This document shows, piece by piece, positions 17,671 through 25,966 of a stretch of 64,000 nucleotides of DNA. Below the pieces are notes generated by a model. The model made no database searches, was not told where the DNA came from, and was given only the letters and a program-made list of their open reading frames with translations. Source of the stretch: Deltaproteobacteria bacterium (GTDB lineage Bacteria; Myxococcota_A; Polyangia; GCA-2747355); the NCBI GenBank assembly GCA_020633415.1, contig JACKDQ010000001.1, positions 248,001-312,000 of the forward strand, given 5' to 3'. Made by a program: the position numbers and the translations under genes. Within the stretch, counting starts at the first letter, position 1. The number at the start of each line of letters is the position of its first letter.

Positions 17671-18936
17671 ATGAGGATTCTCATCGTCTATCAACACTAC
17701 CTTGGTGCCGACCAAGCGGGGGGGTCTCGCTTCAATAGCTTCGCGCAGCATTTTGTCGCTGCAGGCCACAGCGTCGATGTGATCGCTGGAGATCTCGGCT
17801 ACCAGGATGGTCACCGTGCCGAGCGCTTTCGACACCGACTGCTGACGCGAGAACAGGATCGGCAGGTGACTGTCTGGCGTTGTCGCGTGCCGCGATCCTA
17901 CAACAGCGGCTATTGGGGGCGTTCTCTGGCTTTCGCCGGCTTTACGCTGTCAGCTTTGGCGGGTGTCATCGCGGCGCGTCGTCCACAATTGGTAATCGCC
18001 AGTTCGCCGCCCTTGACCACTGCTTTCGTCGGTGCGGCGGCGGCGCGGCTAGCCCGCTGTCCGTGGATATTCGAAGTTCGCGACCTCTGGCCGGAGTCGG
18101 CAGTGACTACTGGTGTGCTACGTGAAGGTGCGGCGTTGACGCGTTGGCTATATCGCGTGGAGCGCTGGGCGTGTCGGTCGGCGTCTGGCATTGTCGCGTT
18201 GACGCCGGCTTTTATTGAGGACATGCGGTGTCGTGGTCTGCTCGAGGGCGATCGGCCCGCGGTTGTTGTTCCCACCGGCGCTGAGCACGAGCTTTTCTGT
18301 CCGGGACCGGCAGACGAAGCGCTGCGCGAGAGATTGGGCTGGGGCAAGCGGTTCGTGGCGCTATATGCCGGCGCGCACGGGCGAGCCAATGCACTGGTGC
18401 AGCTGATTGACGCTGCGGAGCACCTTCGTCACAGATCGGATATACTGATCGCTACATTTGGTGACGGTCCAGAGCGGCAGGCGTTGATCGCGGATGCCGC
18501 CAAGCGCTCGCTAAGTAACATCACATTCCACGGTGCTCGCAGTCGTCGAGAGATGCCGTCGATCATTCGCAGCGCCGACTTAGGCCTGGCCGTGTTGCAG
18601 GACAACCCGACCTTTCGCACTGTTTATCCCAACAAGGTTTTTGACTATATGAGTTGCCAGCGACCGGTCTTGCTGGCGATCGATGGAGCGATCCGCCGCT
18701 TGGTTTGCGAGCAGGCTGAGGCGGGCGCCTTTGTCAGACCCGAAGCGCCGGCACAGTTGGCCGCGGCGATCGAATCGCTTGCCGACGAACCTCAAAGGCG
18801 GGATCAGTTGGCGATCAACGGCAGGCGCTGGGTCTGCGATCACGGCACGCGCACGCGACAGGCGTCGCGTTACCTTGACTTCATTGCGAATTTTTCAGCC
18901 GATCTCAACGGGCGTGATCGCAAGGTGCGCGGGTGA
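17671..18936 (+). CDS. GT4 glycosyltransferase (WbuB/WcaI-like)
   Basis: A 421-residue GT-B enzyme of family GT4. The N-terminus reads MRILIVYQHYLGADQAGGSR, followed by the acceptor half with the GT4 segment WIFEVRDLWPESAV. The C-terminal donor half has AGAHGRANALVQLI, the segment FHGARSRREMPSIIRSADLG, and YPNKVFDYMSCQRPVL near the end. This pattern resembles WbuB-type fucosamine/N-acetyl-hexosamine transferases, though the sugar is not provable. It acts at the cytoplasmic face on lipid-linked repeat units. It lies 79 bases after the heparinase-like gene and 111 bases before wecB. Confidence 0.85.
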   Translation: MRILIVYQHYLGADQAGGSRFNSFAQHFVAAGHSVDVIAGDLGYQDGHRAERFRHRLLTREQDRQVTVWRCRVPRSYNSGYWGRSLAFAGFTLSALAGVIAARRPQLVIASSPPLTTAFVGAAAARLARCPWIFEVRDLWPESAVTTGVLREGAALTRWLYRVERWACRSASGIVALTPAFIEDMRCRGLLEGDRPAVVVPTGAEHELFCPGPADEALRERLGWGKRFVALYAGAHGRANALVQLIDAAEHLRHRSDILIATFGDGPERQALIADAAKRSLSNITFHGARSRREMPSIIRSADLGLAVLQDNPTFRTVYPNKVFDYMSCQRPVLLAIDGAIRRLVCEQAEAGAFVRPEAPAQLAAAIESLADEPQRRDQLAINGRRWVCDHGTRTRQASRYLDFIANFSADLNGRDRKVRG

Positions 18937-19047
18937 CCATCGGCAAAGGGTTGTGAGCGTGTACCGGCAGTGCTGTTTGGTGGAGCGCTGGCGGGCTGAC
19001 AGAAGGCGGGCGCTTGCGGTGGTGGCCATTCGGTCTATTATCAGCCC

Positions 19048-20172
19048 GTGCTGCCCGTCGTCTACGCGGTCGGAGCCCGACCGAACTTCGTTAAAGTTGC
19101 CGCGCTGATCGCGGCTCATCGCCGGCTTGCGCGTGACCTGCCCTTTCGGCTGGTGCACACCGGTCAGCACTACGACGCGAAACTGTCCTTGGTGCATTGG
19201 TCGGACCTTCAGCTGCCCAAACCCGACGCCGATCTAGCGGTTGGTTCTGGCAGCAACGCTTGGCAGCTTGCACGAACAGTGGAGCGATTTGCCGACTACC
19301 TCGAGAGACACCCTGCGCGTGGCGTGGTTGTCGTCGGTGATGTCAACGCTACGTTGGGCTGCGCCTTGGCTGCGGACCGCGCTGGTGTTGCACTTGCTCA
19401 TGTCGAAGCCGGATTGCGTTCGTTTGACCGGCGAATGACCGAGGAGAAAAACCGGATCTTGACCGATCACCTCGCAGACCTGCTGTTTGTTAGCGAGCCA
19501 TCAGGTGAGCGCAATCTGCGAGCTGAGGGGATCAAGGCCGCGCGGATATTTTATGTCGGCAACGTGATGATCGACAGCCTCTGCAGTCACCTTGGCCGCG
19601 CCCGCCAGCGCGACTGCCGACGCACGCTTGGCCTCGCTGATGGCGACTTCGGCCTGGTTACCCTTCATCGCGCTGAAAACGTTGATGACATTGCTCGCCT
19701 TCGACGCCTGGTCGACCTCGTCTTGACGGCGAGCAAGCAGGCGAAGCTGCATTGGCCGCTTCACCCGCGCGTCGAGCGGCGTCTCGATGCGGTGGGTCTG
19801 TTATCGAGGCTGAACGGTATACAGGCACTAACCTTGGGTCCGGCGCTCGGTTACCTTGATTTCCTCTCGCTGCTCGATAGTTGCAGCTTTGTCTTGACCG
19901 ATTCAGGTGGCGTCGCCGAGGAGGCGACGTTCTTGGGCAAGCCCTGTTTGACTTTGCGGCCGACGACTGATCGCCCGGCCACCGTGGAGACGGGCTACAA
20001 CCACATCGTCGATGACGACACCGCGCTTGCTCTAGAGGTACTCAGCGTGTGCAGGTCCGCGCATGATCGCGGCAGATGTGAGATATCCGGCTGGGATGGC
20101 CATGCAGCCGAGCGGGTCATCGATCAGTTGCTGCGCCTGTGGGTGCGCGAGGGATTATCTTCAAGTGTTTGA
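19048..20172 (+). CDS. wecB: UDP-GlcNAc 2-epimerase (non-hydrolysing)
   Basis: A 374-residue enzyme converting UDP-GlcNAc to UDP-ManNAc. Family motifs are intact: GARPNFVKVAAL at the N-terminus, HTGQHYD, HVEAGLRSFDRRMTEEKNR, TLHRAENVD and TDSGGVAEEA. Length fits the family. GTG 19048 is the start; no strong ribosome site is visible, so another start is possible. It follows the GT4 gene on the same strand. No UDP-ManNAc dehydrogenase is seen in the window, so the product may be used as ManNAc or oxidised by an enzyme encoded elsewhere. Confidence 0.93.
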   Translation: MLPVVYAVGARPNFVKVAALIAAHRRLARDLPFRLVHTGQHYDAKLSLVHWSDLQLPKPDADLAVGSGSNAWQLARTVERFADYLERHPARGVVVVGDVNATLGCALAADRAGVALAHVEAGLRSFDRRMTEEKNRILTDHLADLLFVSEPSGERNLRAEGIKAARIFYVGNVMIDSLCSHLGRARQRDCRRTLGLADGDFGLVTLHRAENVDDIARLRRLVDLVLTASKQAKLHWPLHPRVERRLDAVGLLSRLNGIQALTLGPALGYLDFLSLLDSCSFVLTDSGGVAEEATFLGKPCLTLRPTTDRPATVETGYNHIVDDDTALALEVLSVCRSAHDRGRCEISGWDGHAAERVIDQLLRLWVREGLSSSV

Positions 20173-20196
20173 TATTGTTTTATTTGCGTGCACTTC

Positions 20197-20216
20197 CCAG
20201 CGCTCGAGAGCGCTGG
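20197..20216. repeat. Strong inverted repeat after wecB
   Basis: CCAGCGCT and AGCGCTGG flank a CGAG loop, giving an 8-bp GC-rich hairpin 25 bases after the wecB stop. No T tract follows, so a classical intrinsic terminator is not supported. It may still mark a transcript end. Confidence 0.4.
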
Positions 20217-20343
20217 TGGCGATGCGCCGACGATGCTCGGCGGATGTTCAGTGATGGGAGATCTCTTGCCGAGAAAGCCGATCTTTACCGCGAACAGATC
20301 GATGATGACCGGCAACTAATTCTTGCGAGTGCCCCGAACTTTA

Positions 20344-20371
20344 TTGACAGCCAAGGGGTGCCTCATATACT
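20344..20371 (+). promoter_or_regulatory. Sigma70-type promoter
   Basis: TTGACA (20344-20349) and TATACT (20366-20371) are separated by 16 bases. This is the best housekeeping-type promoter I found in the window. The predicted start is near 20378, giving a leader of about 64 bases before ATG 20442. It would drive the secreted helical protein and the beta-barrel gene as one export unit. Confidence 0.6.
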
Positions 20372-20441
20372 TGTGTTTATCTATAGTTTCCAATAATGAC
20401 TGACAACCGCCGGCCCACGACGTTGAGGGTTAAATAAGACA

Positions 20442-21047
20442 ATGCGACTGAAGAAGAATTGGGCCAAAGTTGCTGCCGTAGCCGCAAGCGCAACCTTGCT
20501 GCTGGCGCACGCCGATCTTGTCGCGCAGAACGCACCAAAGTCCGTCGGAGAAAAGGCGGGACCCGAGAAAGCAGCCTCCGAAGTACTGTTCAAGCGGACG
20601 AGTCGGCTAAGTGGTGCGGAGCAGCTCCGACAGGCTCAAGAGTATCTACGCAAGATGTCGTCGATGCTCCGACGGGTCGAAAGGTTGGCGCGTGGCGCGC
20701 GCATCGAGAAAGACGTAATCAAGCTCAACTGCGTTAACGATAAACTGATCCAGATCAAAGGGAATTTGCGCGTCGGTGAGCAATCACGCGATGCGATCAA
20801 GGTCGCCGAGAGCCGCAACGACGTCGGCACGCGCGACCACGAGTTTTCCAAACTGACTATCGCGTATCAGCGGGTTGTGGTTCTCGGTCAAGAGGCCGAG
20901 GCGTGTATTGGTGAGGAAATCGCGTACGTGGGCACTACGCGGGTCGATGTGCAAGTGGATCCAGAGATCCCGGAGACTGACCCGACCGTTGAGCAGCCGC
21001 CACCATCGCCGACCATTCGGCCGCCGGTGGCGTCGCCAGCAAGTTAG
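20442..21047 (+). CDS. Secreted helical protein with Pro-rich tail
   Basis: A 201-residue exported protein with a signal peptide (hydrophobic AAVAASATLLLA, cleavage near LVAQ). The middle is predicted helical or coiled-coil (EQLRQAQEYLRKMSSMLRRV, KDVIKLNCVNDKLIQIKGNL) and has two Cys residues (about 106 and 153) that could pair. The C-terminus is acidic then Pro-rich (DPEIPETDPTVEQPPPSPT). It sits 80 bases upstream of the beta-barrel gene and likely shares its promoter. It has no enzymatic motif. A periplasmic partner of the barrel or exporter is an inference from gene order. Confidence 0.75.
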   Translation: MRLKKNWAKVAAVAASATLLLAHADLVAQNAPKSVGEKAGPEKAASEVLFKRTSRLSGAEQLRQAQEYLRKMSSMLRRVERLARGARIEKDVIKLNCVNDKLIQIKGNLRVGEQSRDAIKVAESRNDVGTRDHEFSKLTIAYQRVVVLGQEAEACIGEEIAYVGTTRVDVQVDPEIPETDPTVEQPPPSPTIRPPVASPAS

Positions 21048-21127
21048 TTCTCACCCCTGCAGTTTTTGTAAAATCTCTCTCGCTGCAGCACCGCGAGCGG
21101 AACTCTCGAGGTTAAGGGCTGCCTTCG

Positions 21128-22453
21128 ATGCGAACGGTACTGAAAACTGCGCTTCCTCTTGCACTCGTTCTCGCAGCGTCGAGTGCTTTGGCGCAGAGCT
21201 CTGCTGGCTTGAGGTATAACGAGGGACCTGGCATCAAACTGGGCGAGAGCCTAGTTTTCCATCCAGGTTTGGACGTTCAATTCCGCTACGACAGCAACGT
21301 GCAGTTGGTTGATCGTAGTCAGACAGGCGCGCCATTCATGCGCCTGATCGGCCACCTCCACCTAGCGACTCAGTCGGCCCAGCGGCGTACCGATGCTGAG
21401 ACCGGACAGGTCGTGGATTCCAAGATCCAGTTCCGCCTCAAGGCGGCCGCCGGCTACCGCGAGTATTTCTCCAGCGACGACAAAATCGTCGAACAGCGCG
21501 CCGTCGAGCTCGAAGGCGGCTTGGCGTTCAAGGCCAACCTGAGTCGGCATTTCAGCTTTCAGGTCACCGATGACTTCGCTCGATCGGTGACGCCGATTAA
21601 CGCTAACGAGGCGGCCGTCGGTGCGCCGGTCACGACGCGGGGCGTGATCAGTCGAGACGTTAACCGCGCCGCGGCGTTGCTCTCACTGATTCCAGGCGGG
21701 GGCCGTCTGACTTTTGATCTAGGCTATGCGCTCGGCCTCGATGTTTACGAAGAGGACTTTCTCACCAAGAAGAATCTTCTCAAGCACGAGATCAGTTTTC
21801 TGGGCAAGTGGCGCCTGTTGCCAAAGACCGCGTTCTTTTTGCAGGTCAGCCAGGAATTTCAGGACTACTACAACGGTGACGGGTCGCAGCAGTTCGTCAG
21901 CGGGCGGCCGTTTCGTGGGTACGCTGGTTTGAGCGGCCTGCTGACGCCACGATTGAGCGTACTGGCCAAGGTGGGCTACGGCAACGGCCTGTTCGACACA
22001 CAACCGACGCACGCCTCCCAAGCGAATTTCAATAGCGTGTTGGCTAAGCTTGAGTTTGGGTATCAGTTTACGCCCACCGCGCAGGCCCGGGTCGGTTACG
22101 AACGTGCGTTTGACGCGTCGATTTTTGGCAACTATCACGCCGATCACCACATCTATTTTGGCTATGACCACGCGTTTATTTCACGCTTCCTGCTGAACCT
22201 AGATCTCGACTACCGTCGCCGAACTCACCAGGGTACGGCCAACGAATCGGCCGCGCTGCCCGATAGCGTAGCTCTTGATTTGCTGACGGTTGCCGTGGGC
22301 CTGGACTGGCAGATCCGTGAGTGGGTCTACATTGGCGTTGGCTATGATGTCTCGTTTCGCAATGTGCAAGACAGCGTAACGACGATCCCCAACTTCACAC
22401 TGCAAAATTACATTGGCAATCAGTTCTATTTCCGCCTCGGCGTTTCGTACTAG
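21128..22453 (+). CDS. Outer-membrane beta-barrel (BBP2-like) protein of polysaccharide export
   Basis: A 441-residue outer-membrane protein. It has a signal peptide (ALVLAASSALA/Q), then an N-terminal module (GPGIKLGESLVFHPGLDVQFRYDSNVQL) typical of the beta-barrel porin 2 group. Many amphipathic strands follow and end in FYFRLGVSY. AAGGG lies upstream of the ATG. In Myxococcus xanthus, barrels of this type complete short OPX proteins to form a two-piece outer-membrane export channel. A short OPX is present at 46738, which makes that role plausible here. It converges on the SDR epimerase gene. Confidence 0.82.
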   Translation: MRTVLKTALPLALVLAASSALAQSSAGLRYNEGPGIKLGESLVFHPGLDVQFRYDSNVQLVDRSQTGAPFMRLIGHLHLATQSAQRRTDAETGQVVDSKIQFRLKAAAGYREYFSSDDKIVEQRAVELEGGLAFKANLSRHFSFQVTDDFARSVTPINANEAAVGAPVTTRGVISRDVNRAAALLSLIPGGGRLTFDLGYALGLDVYEEDFLTKKNLLKHEISFLGKWRLLPKTAFFLQVSQEFQDYYNGDGSQQFVSGRPFRGYAGLSGLLTPRLSVLAKVGYGNGLFDTQPTHASQANFNSVLAKLEFGYQFTPTAQARVGYERAFDASIFGNYHADHHIYFGYDHAFISRFLLNLDLDYRRRTHQGTANESAALPDSVALDLLTVAVGLDWQIREWVYIGVGYDVSFRNVQDSVTTIPNFTLQNYIGNQFYFRLGVSY

Positions 22454-22667
22454 TCAGCTCGCCAACCCATCCTAGTTGAGCTGCTGTTCTACGATCGGCT
22501 TATCTAGTCGGCGTCAGCGCCTGGTTTGTCTGTGCAGCGCGTCGCCTGACTTGAGAGCCCCGGCAGAGCAACCAATTTTTTCTTTTGAGGCTGTTGCTGG
22601 CCTAGCCTGAGCGCTGGGAGGCGCCGGCTGTGGGTGTGGGCTGCCAGCTTGCGCCGGCTAAGGTTGG

Positions 22668-23642
22668 CTAGCGCAGGTGGCTTCGATGACGCCGGTCGTC
22701 GACGACCGACTGGATGATTTCGGCGGTGCTGATTTCCGGGGCAAAGCCGACGAGCTCTTTGAGTCGCGAGGTGTCCGGGATGCGACGCATCATGTCTTCG
22801 AAGCCTTCGGCATAGGCTTCTTCGTAAGGAACGAACTTGATCTCCGAGCGCGAGTCGGTGATTTTGATCACCAGCTTGGCTAGATCGAGAATCGAGATCT
22901 CGTGTTGGCTTCCGATGTTGACCACCTTGCCGATCGCACCGGGGTGCTCGGCCAAAGCGACCAAGCATTTGACCGTGTCAAAGACGTGGCCAAAGCAGCG
23001 CCGCTGTTTGCCATCGCCATAGACCGTGATCGGCTTGTTGCGCAGTGCTTGGTCAACGAAGGTTGGGATCACCATGCCGTAGCGGCCAGTTTGACGGGGA
23101 CCAACGGTGTTAAACAGGCGGACAACGGTTGCCGGGAGATTGCGCTCGCGGTGGTAGGCCAATGCCATGAACTCGTCCATCGCCTTGGAGCAGGCGTAGG
23201 CCCATCGTGCTCGGCGCGTCGCTCCGATCACCAGGTCCTGCTCCTCGTTGAACGGGAAAGACTCGCTCTTGCCGTACACCTCTGAAGTTGAAGCAATGAT
23301 CACTTTCTTCGACTTCTTTGACGCTTGCTCGAGCACAACCTCCGTGCCTTCGAGGTTGGTTGTGATGGTATGGACTGGCCGTTCGACGATTAGCTTGACG
23401 CCGACAGCCGCCGCCAGGTGAAAGACCACATCGGCCATATCGACCAACTCAGCGGTGACTCGGGCGTGACAGACGTCGTCGATCACGTAGGCAAAGCGCT
23501 CGTTGGATTTGAGGTGATTGATGTTGCGAATTGAGCCGGTCGATAGGTCATCGATCACCGTGACCCAATCGCCGCGCTGCAGGTAGGCTTCTGCCAAGTG
23601 GGATCCGATAAAACCCGCGCCGCCCGTGATCAGTACATGCAT
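22668..23642 (-). CDS. NAD-dependent nucleotide-sugar epimerase/dehydratase (SDR)
   Basis: A 324-residue extended short-chain dehydrogenase. ATG 23642 begins MHVLITGGAGFIGSHLAE, the NAD-binding GxxGxxG motif; the frame continues upstream but lacks this fit. Catalytic residues are visible in STSEVYG and Y-A-C-S-K (YxxxK). Substrate-binding features are RLFNTVGPRQTGRYG and VYGDGKQRRCFGHV. It acts on UDP- or dTDP-hexoses or uronic acids. GalE-like or UDP-glucuronate decarboxylase-like activity is likely, but the exact substrate is unclear. It is divergent from the WecA-fusion gene and convergent with the barrel gene. Confidence 0.85.
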   Translation of the reverse strand: MHVLITGGAGFIGSHLAEAYLQRGDWVTVIDDLSTGSIRNINHLKSNERFAYVIDDVCHARVTAELVDMADVVFHLAAAVGVKLIVERPVHTITTNLEGTEVVLEQASKKSKKVIIASTSEVYGKSESFPFNEEQDLVIGATRRARWAYACSKAMDEFMALAYHRERNLPATVVRLFNTVGPRQTGRYGMVIPTFVDQALRNKPITVYGDGKQRRCFGHVFDTVKCLVALAEHPGAIGKVVNIGSQHEISILDLAKLVIKITDSRSEIKFVPYEEAYAEGFEDMMRRIPDTSRLKELVGFAPEISTAEIIQSVVDDRRHRSHLR

Positions 23643-23711
23643 AACTACTCTACATCCTTGTGTCTTGTCGTTGCGCTGCAACGGGAGGCACGACGTGCCA
23701 TCCCCGGTGAG

Positions 23712-23741
23712 ATTGTCGCCCCCCGATCGCGCTGCAGTCAA
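23712..23741 (-). promoter_or_regulatory. Leftward sigma70-like promoter candidate
   Basis: On the minus strand TTGACT (23741-23736) and GACAAT (23717-23712) are 18 bases apart. The start point would be near 23705, about 63 bases before the SDR start codon at 23642. Confidence 0.4.
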
Positions 23742-23838
23742 TTTATTAGGTGATCGAAGCGAACGAAACGTTCAGTTGCGGCACCATATACGGGTGTTGA
23801 CGATAAAACCGGCGTTCGGCACACTCGCTGACAGTGAA

Positions 23839-23880
23839 AAACGCTGGGCGTTTCGGCGCAAACGCTGGGCGTTTCGGCGC
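23839..23880. repeat. Tandem 21-bp repeat, each unit a hairpin
   Basis: Two exact adjacent copies of a 21-base unit (23839-23859 and 23860-23880). Each holds AAACGC-TGG-GCGTTT, a 6-bp stem with a 3-base loop. On the minus strand one copy is followed by a T run. It lies in the leader region of the fusion gene, 139 bases before its ATG. Roles could be attenuation, RNA stability or regulator binding. Confidence 0.6.
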
Positions 23881-23900
23881 TAAGCGGCTTTCCGTCGGCA

Positions 23901-23929
23901 TTGGCGGGCAGGGGCGTTGGCGGGCAGGG
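23901..23929. repeat. 13-bp direct repeat pair
   Basis: TTGGCGGGCAGGG occurs at 23901-23913 and again at 23917-23929, separated by 3 bases. It lies close to the 21-bp tandem repeat. The neighbourhood looks repeat-prone, possibly from replication slippage. Confidence 0.5.
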
Positions 23930-24018
23930 CTGGGCCGCGGCTTGACGCGGTGATCCGCCGTTGAGTGGGTCGAGCCGATGATGGTCCACGGAGCCAAAAA
24001 ACGGGGGTCTTTCGGGTG

Positions 24019-25902
24019 ATGTACGAACACTGGATTCAGCCGCTTGGGGCGTTTGTCGCCGTCGCCGTGCTGACCCCGCTATGCCGACGCTTCGCCCATT
24101 CGATCAATATGGTCGCCCGGCCGCGGGACGATCGTTGGAGCCGGCGTACCGTCGCGTTGCTCGGCGGCATTGCGATCTACTTGGGTTGCATTCTGCTGTG
24201 GTTGGCGATTCCCGAGCTCAAGCTGAGTCATTGGCTGTTGTTCGCTGGAAGTACTGTGCTGTTCGTCTCCGGGTTGCTCGATGATTTGGTCAACGTGCCG
24301 CCGCACGTCAAACTGTTGCTTCAACTCTTGGCAGCCGTTGGTTTCACCTCTTTTGGGTATGTGTTGCCCTGGACGAAGATCGCGTACATCGATCAGGGCA
24401 TCTCGATCTTTTGGCTGATCGGTATTACAAACGCCTTTAACCTGCTCGACAACATGGATGGTCTGTGCGCTGGCATCGCCGGCATTGCATCGGCATTCAT
24501 GGCGTATTTCTTCTGGAGCTACGGACAACCGGTCGAGATGACGATCGCCCTGGTTGTCGCCGCCGCCTGTTTGGGTTTCTTGCTCTACAACTTCAACCCG
24601 GCCTCAATTTTCATGGGTGATTCGGGCAGTCAGTTTCTTGGCTTCTTTTTGGGAGCCTTGGCATTGCTCGCCAACTCGCATCGCTCGCGCAACCTCTTGG
24701 CCGTGGTTGCGGTACCGCTCTTGGTGCTGATCATCCCGATTGTGGATACAACACTGGTGACGATCGTTCGCCTACTCAACCGCCGCAAAATTTCGCAGGG
24801 CGGTCAGGATCACACCTCCCACCGTTTGGTGAAGCTCGGGATGTCAGAACGACGCGCGGTGCTAGTGCTTTACGGCGCAGCGATCGCCTCGGGAGCTGTC
24901 GCTGCATTTGTGCGCGGCTGGCAAGTTGAGTACTCCGTGGCACTCTTGCCGTTTTTTGCGATCGCGGTGATTCTCGTTGGTCTCTACCTGAGTTCGGTGC
25001 GTGTCGGTTACGAAATCGACGACCAGGGCAAGACAGCTAGCGACAGTCGGCGTTTCTTAGTGCGTTTACCACACAAACGCGCGATCGTGCTGTTGATTGC
25101 CGACGCGGTGCTGGTCGCTGGATGCTATTTTGCCGCCTATGTGCTGCGCTTTGATCGCTTCTTTTTGACGGGCGAACTTGAGCGGCTGTTTCTCCAATCG
25201 CTTCCAGTGGTCGTTTCGATCAACCTGATAATGCTGTTATTGCACCGTGCCTACAAGGACGCGCTGCGCTACATCTCGATCTCCGCCGCCGTGCGCTATG
25301 GTCGTGCGGTGGCACTGGGCACCGCCGCATCGATTTTGGTGATGGTCTACGCCTTTCGTTTCGAGGGGCACTCGCGTTCCGTCTTCGTGATCTTTGGACT
25401 GCTCCTGTTTGTATCAGTGTTGGGTGTGCGCTACTCGTTCCGCTTCGTGCGGGAGATGTTGCTCGGTGACAGTACTGACGATGTCAGGCGCGAGAAGCGG
25501 GCGAGTTTGGTCTACGGCGCGGGTGCAGGTGGCGACCTGCTATTGCGCGCAGCTGCGGGCAGCGAGGATTTGGCGCTTCGCCCCGTCGGCTTCATCGACG
25601 ATGATGACAGCAAGCTCGGCATGCGGATTAACGGTGTGCCCGTGCTTGGCAGCCTTGAGCAGGTCGATGAGCTCGTCGAACGGACCGCGGTCGCTCAGGT
25701 GATCGTCTCTAGTCCGCTGATCCCTGAGGCACGGGTCGAGCGCCTGCGGGAACTGCTGGCGGGCCGGCCGGTTGAGATCAAGCGGCTGCGGCTATCGCTG
25801 GAGACGACGCCTTTGGCACGCAAAGGCGAAGGCGAGGGCGCTGCCCAAGGCGAGCGATCGAACGGTCCGCTGATGCTCGATCAACGTCCGGTAGGCGAGT
25901 AA
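24019..25902 (+). CDS. WecA-type polyprenyl-phosphate sugar-1-phosphate transferase fused to CapD/FlaA1 N-terminal domain
   Basis: A 627-residue membrane fusion protein starting at ATG 24019. Residues about 1-340 are a WecA/MraY-family transferase: DD at 88-89, NAFNLLDNMDG at 138-148, NFNPASIFMGDSGS at 191-204 and HTSHR at 265-269, with about ten membrane helices. After a charged linker (332-352) comes a second unit of about four helices. A Rossmann-like domain follows (GAGAGG near 500) and then IEKxL-like ends (VEIKRLRLSLE). This matches the N-terminal half of CapD/WbpM/FlaA1 dehydratases, but the catalytic dehydratase half is absent. That half appears as a separate gene at 50630. The tail is Glu/Gly-rich. 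Confidence 0.88.
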   Translation: MYEHWIQPLGAFVAVAVLTPLCRRFAHSINMVARPRDDRWSRRTVALLGGIAIYLGCILLWLAIPELKLSHWLLFAGSTVLFVSGLLDDLVNVPPHVKLLLQLLAAVGFTSFGYVLPWTKIAYIDQGISIFWLIGITNAFNLLDNMDGLCAGIAGIASAFMAYFFWSYGQPVEMTIALVVAAACLGFLLYNFNPASIFMGDSGSQFLGFFLGALALLANSHRSRNLLAVVAVPLLVLIIPIVDTTLVTIVRLLNRRKISQGGQDHTSHRLVKLGMSERRAVLVLYGAAIASGAVAAFVRGWQVEYSVALLPFFAIAVILVGLYLSSVRVGYEIDDQGKTASDSRRFLVRLPHKRAIVLLIADAVLVAGCYFAAYVLRFDRFFLTGELERLFLQSLPVVVSINLIMLLLHRAYKDALRYISISAAVRYGRAVALGTAASILVMVYAFRFEGHSRSVFVIFGLLLFVSVLGVRYSFRFVREMLLGDSTDDVRREKRASLVYGAGAGGDLLLRAAAGSEDLALRPVGFIDDDDSKLGMRINGVPVLGSLEQVDELVERTAVAQVIVSSPLIPEARVERLRELLAGRPVEIKRLRLSLETTPLARKGEGEGAAQGERSNGPLMLDQRPVGE

Positions 25903-25966
25903 GAATTTCCTCCGACGGCACTGCGTGCGTCGTCCGCCATTTGCTCGGTTAGTCGACTTGCGCCGG

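Larger units (their letters stand above)
23643..24018. other. Divergent intergenic region with promoter and repeats
   Basis: 376 bases lie between the SDR gene (leftward) and the WecA-fusion gene (rightward). They contain an interrupted palindrome (GGCACG-A-CGTGCC, 23687-23699), a leftward promoter candidate (23712-23741), a 21-bp tandem hairpin repeat (23839-23880) and a 13-bp repeat pair (23901-23929). No gene is seen. Confidence 0.55.

Noticed and set aside
20197..20216. Rho-independent terminator after wecB
   Set aside because: The hairpin is strong, but no T run follows on either strand, so it is reported only as an inverted repeat.
22504..22968. Leftward frame of 154 codons
   Set aside because: It is out of frame within the SDR gene for most of its length, Arg-rich, and has no recognisable domain.
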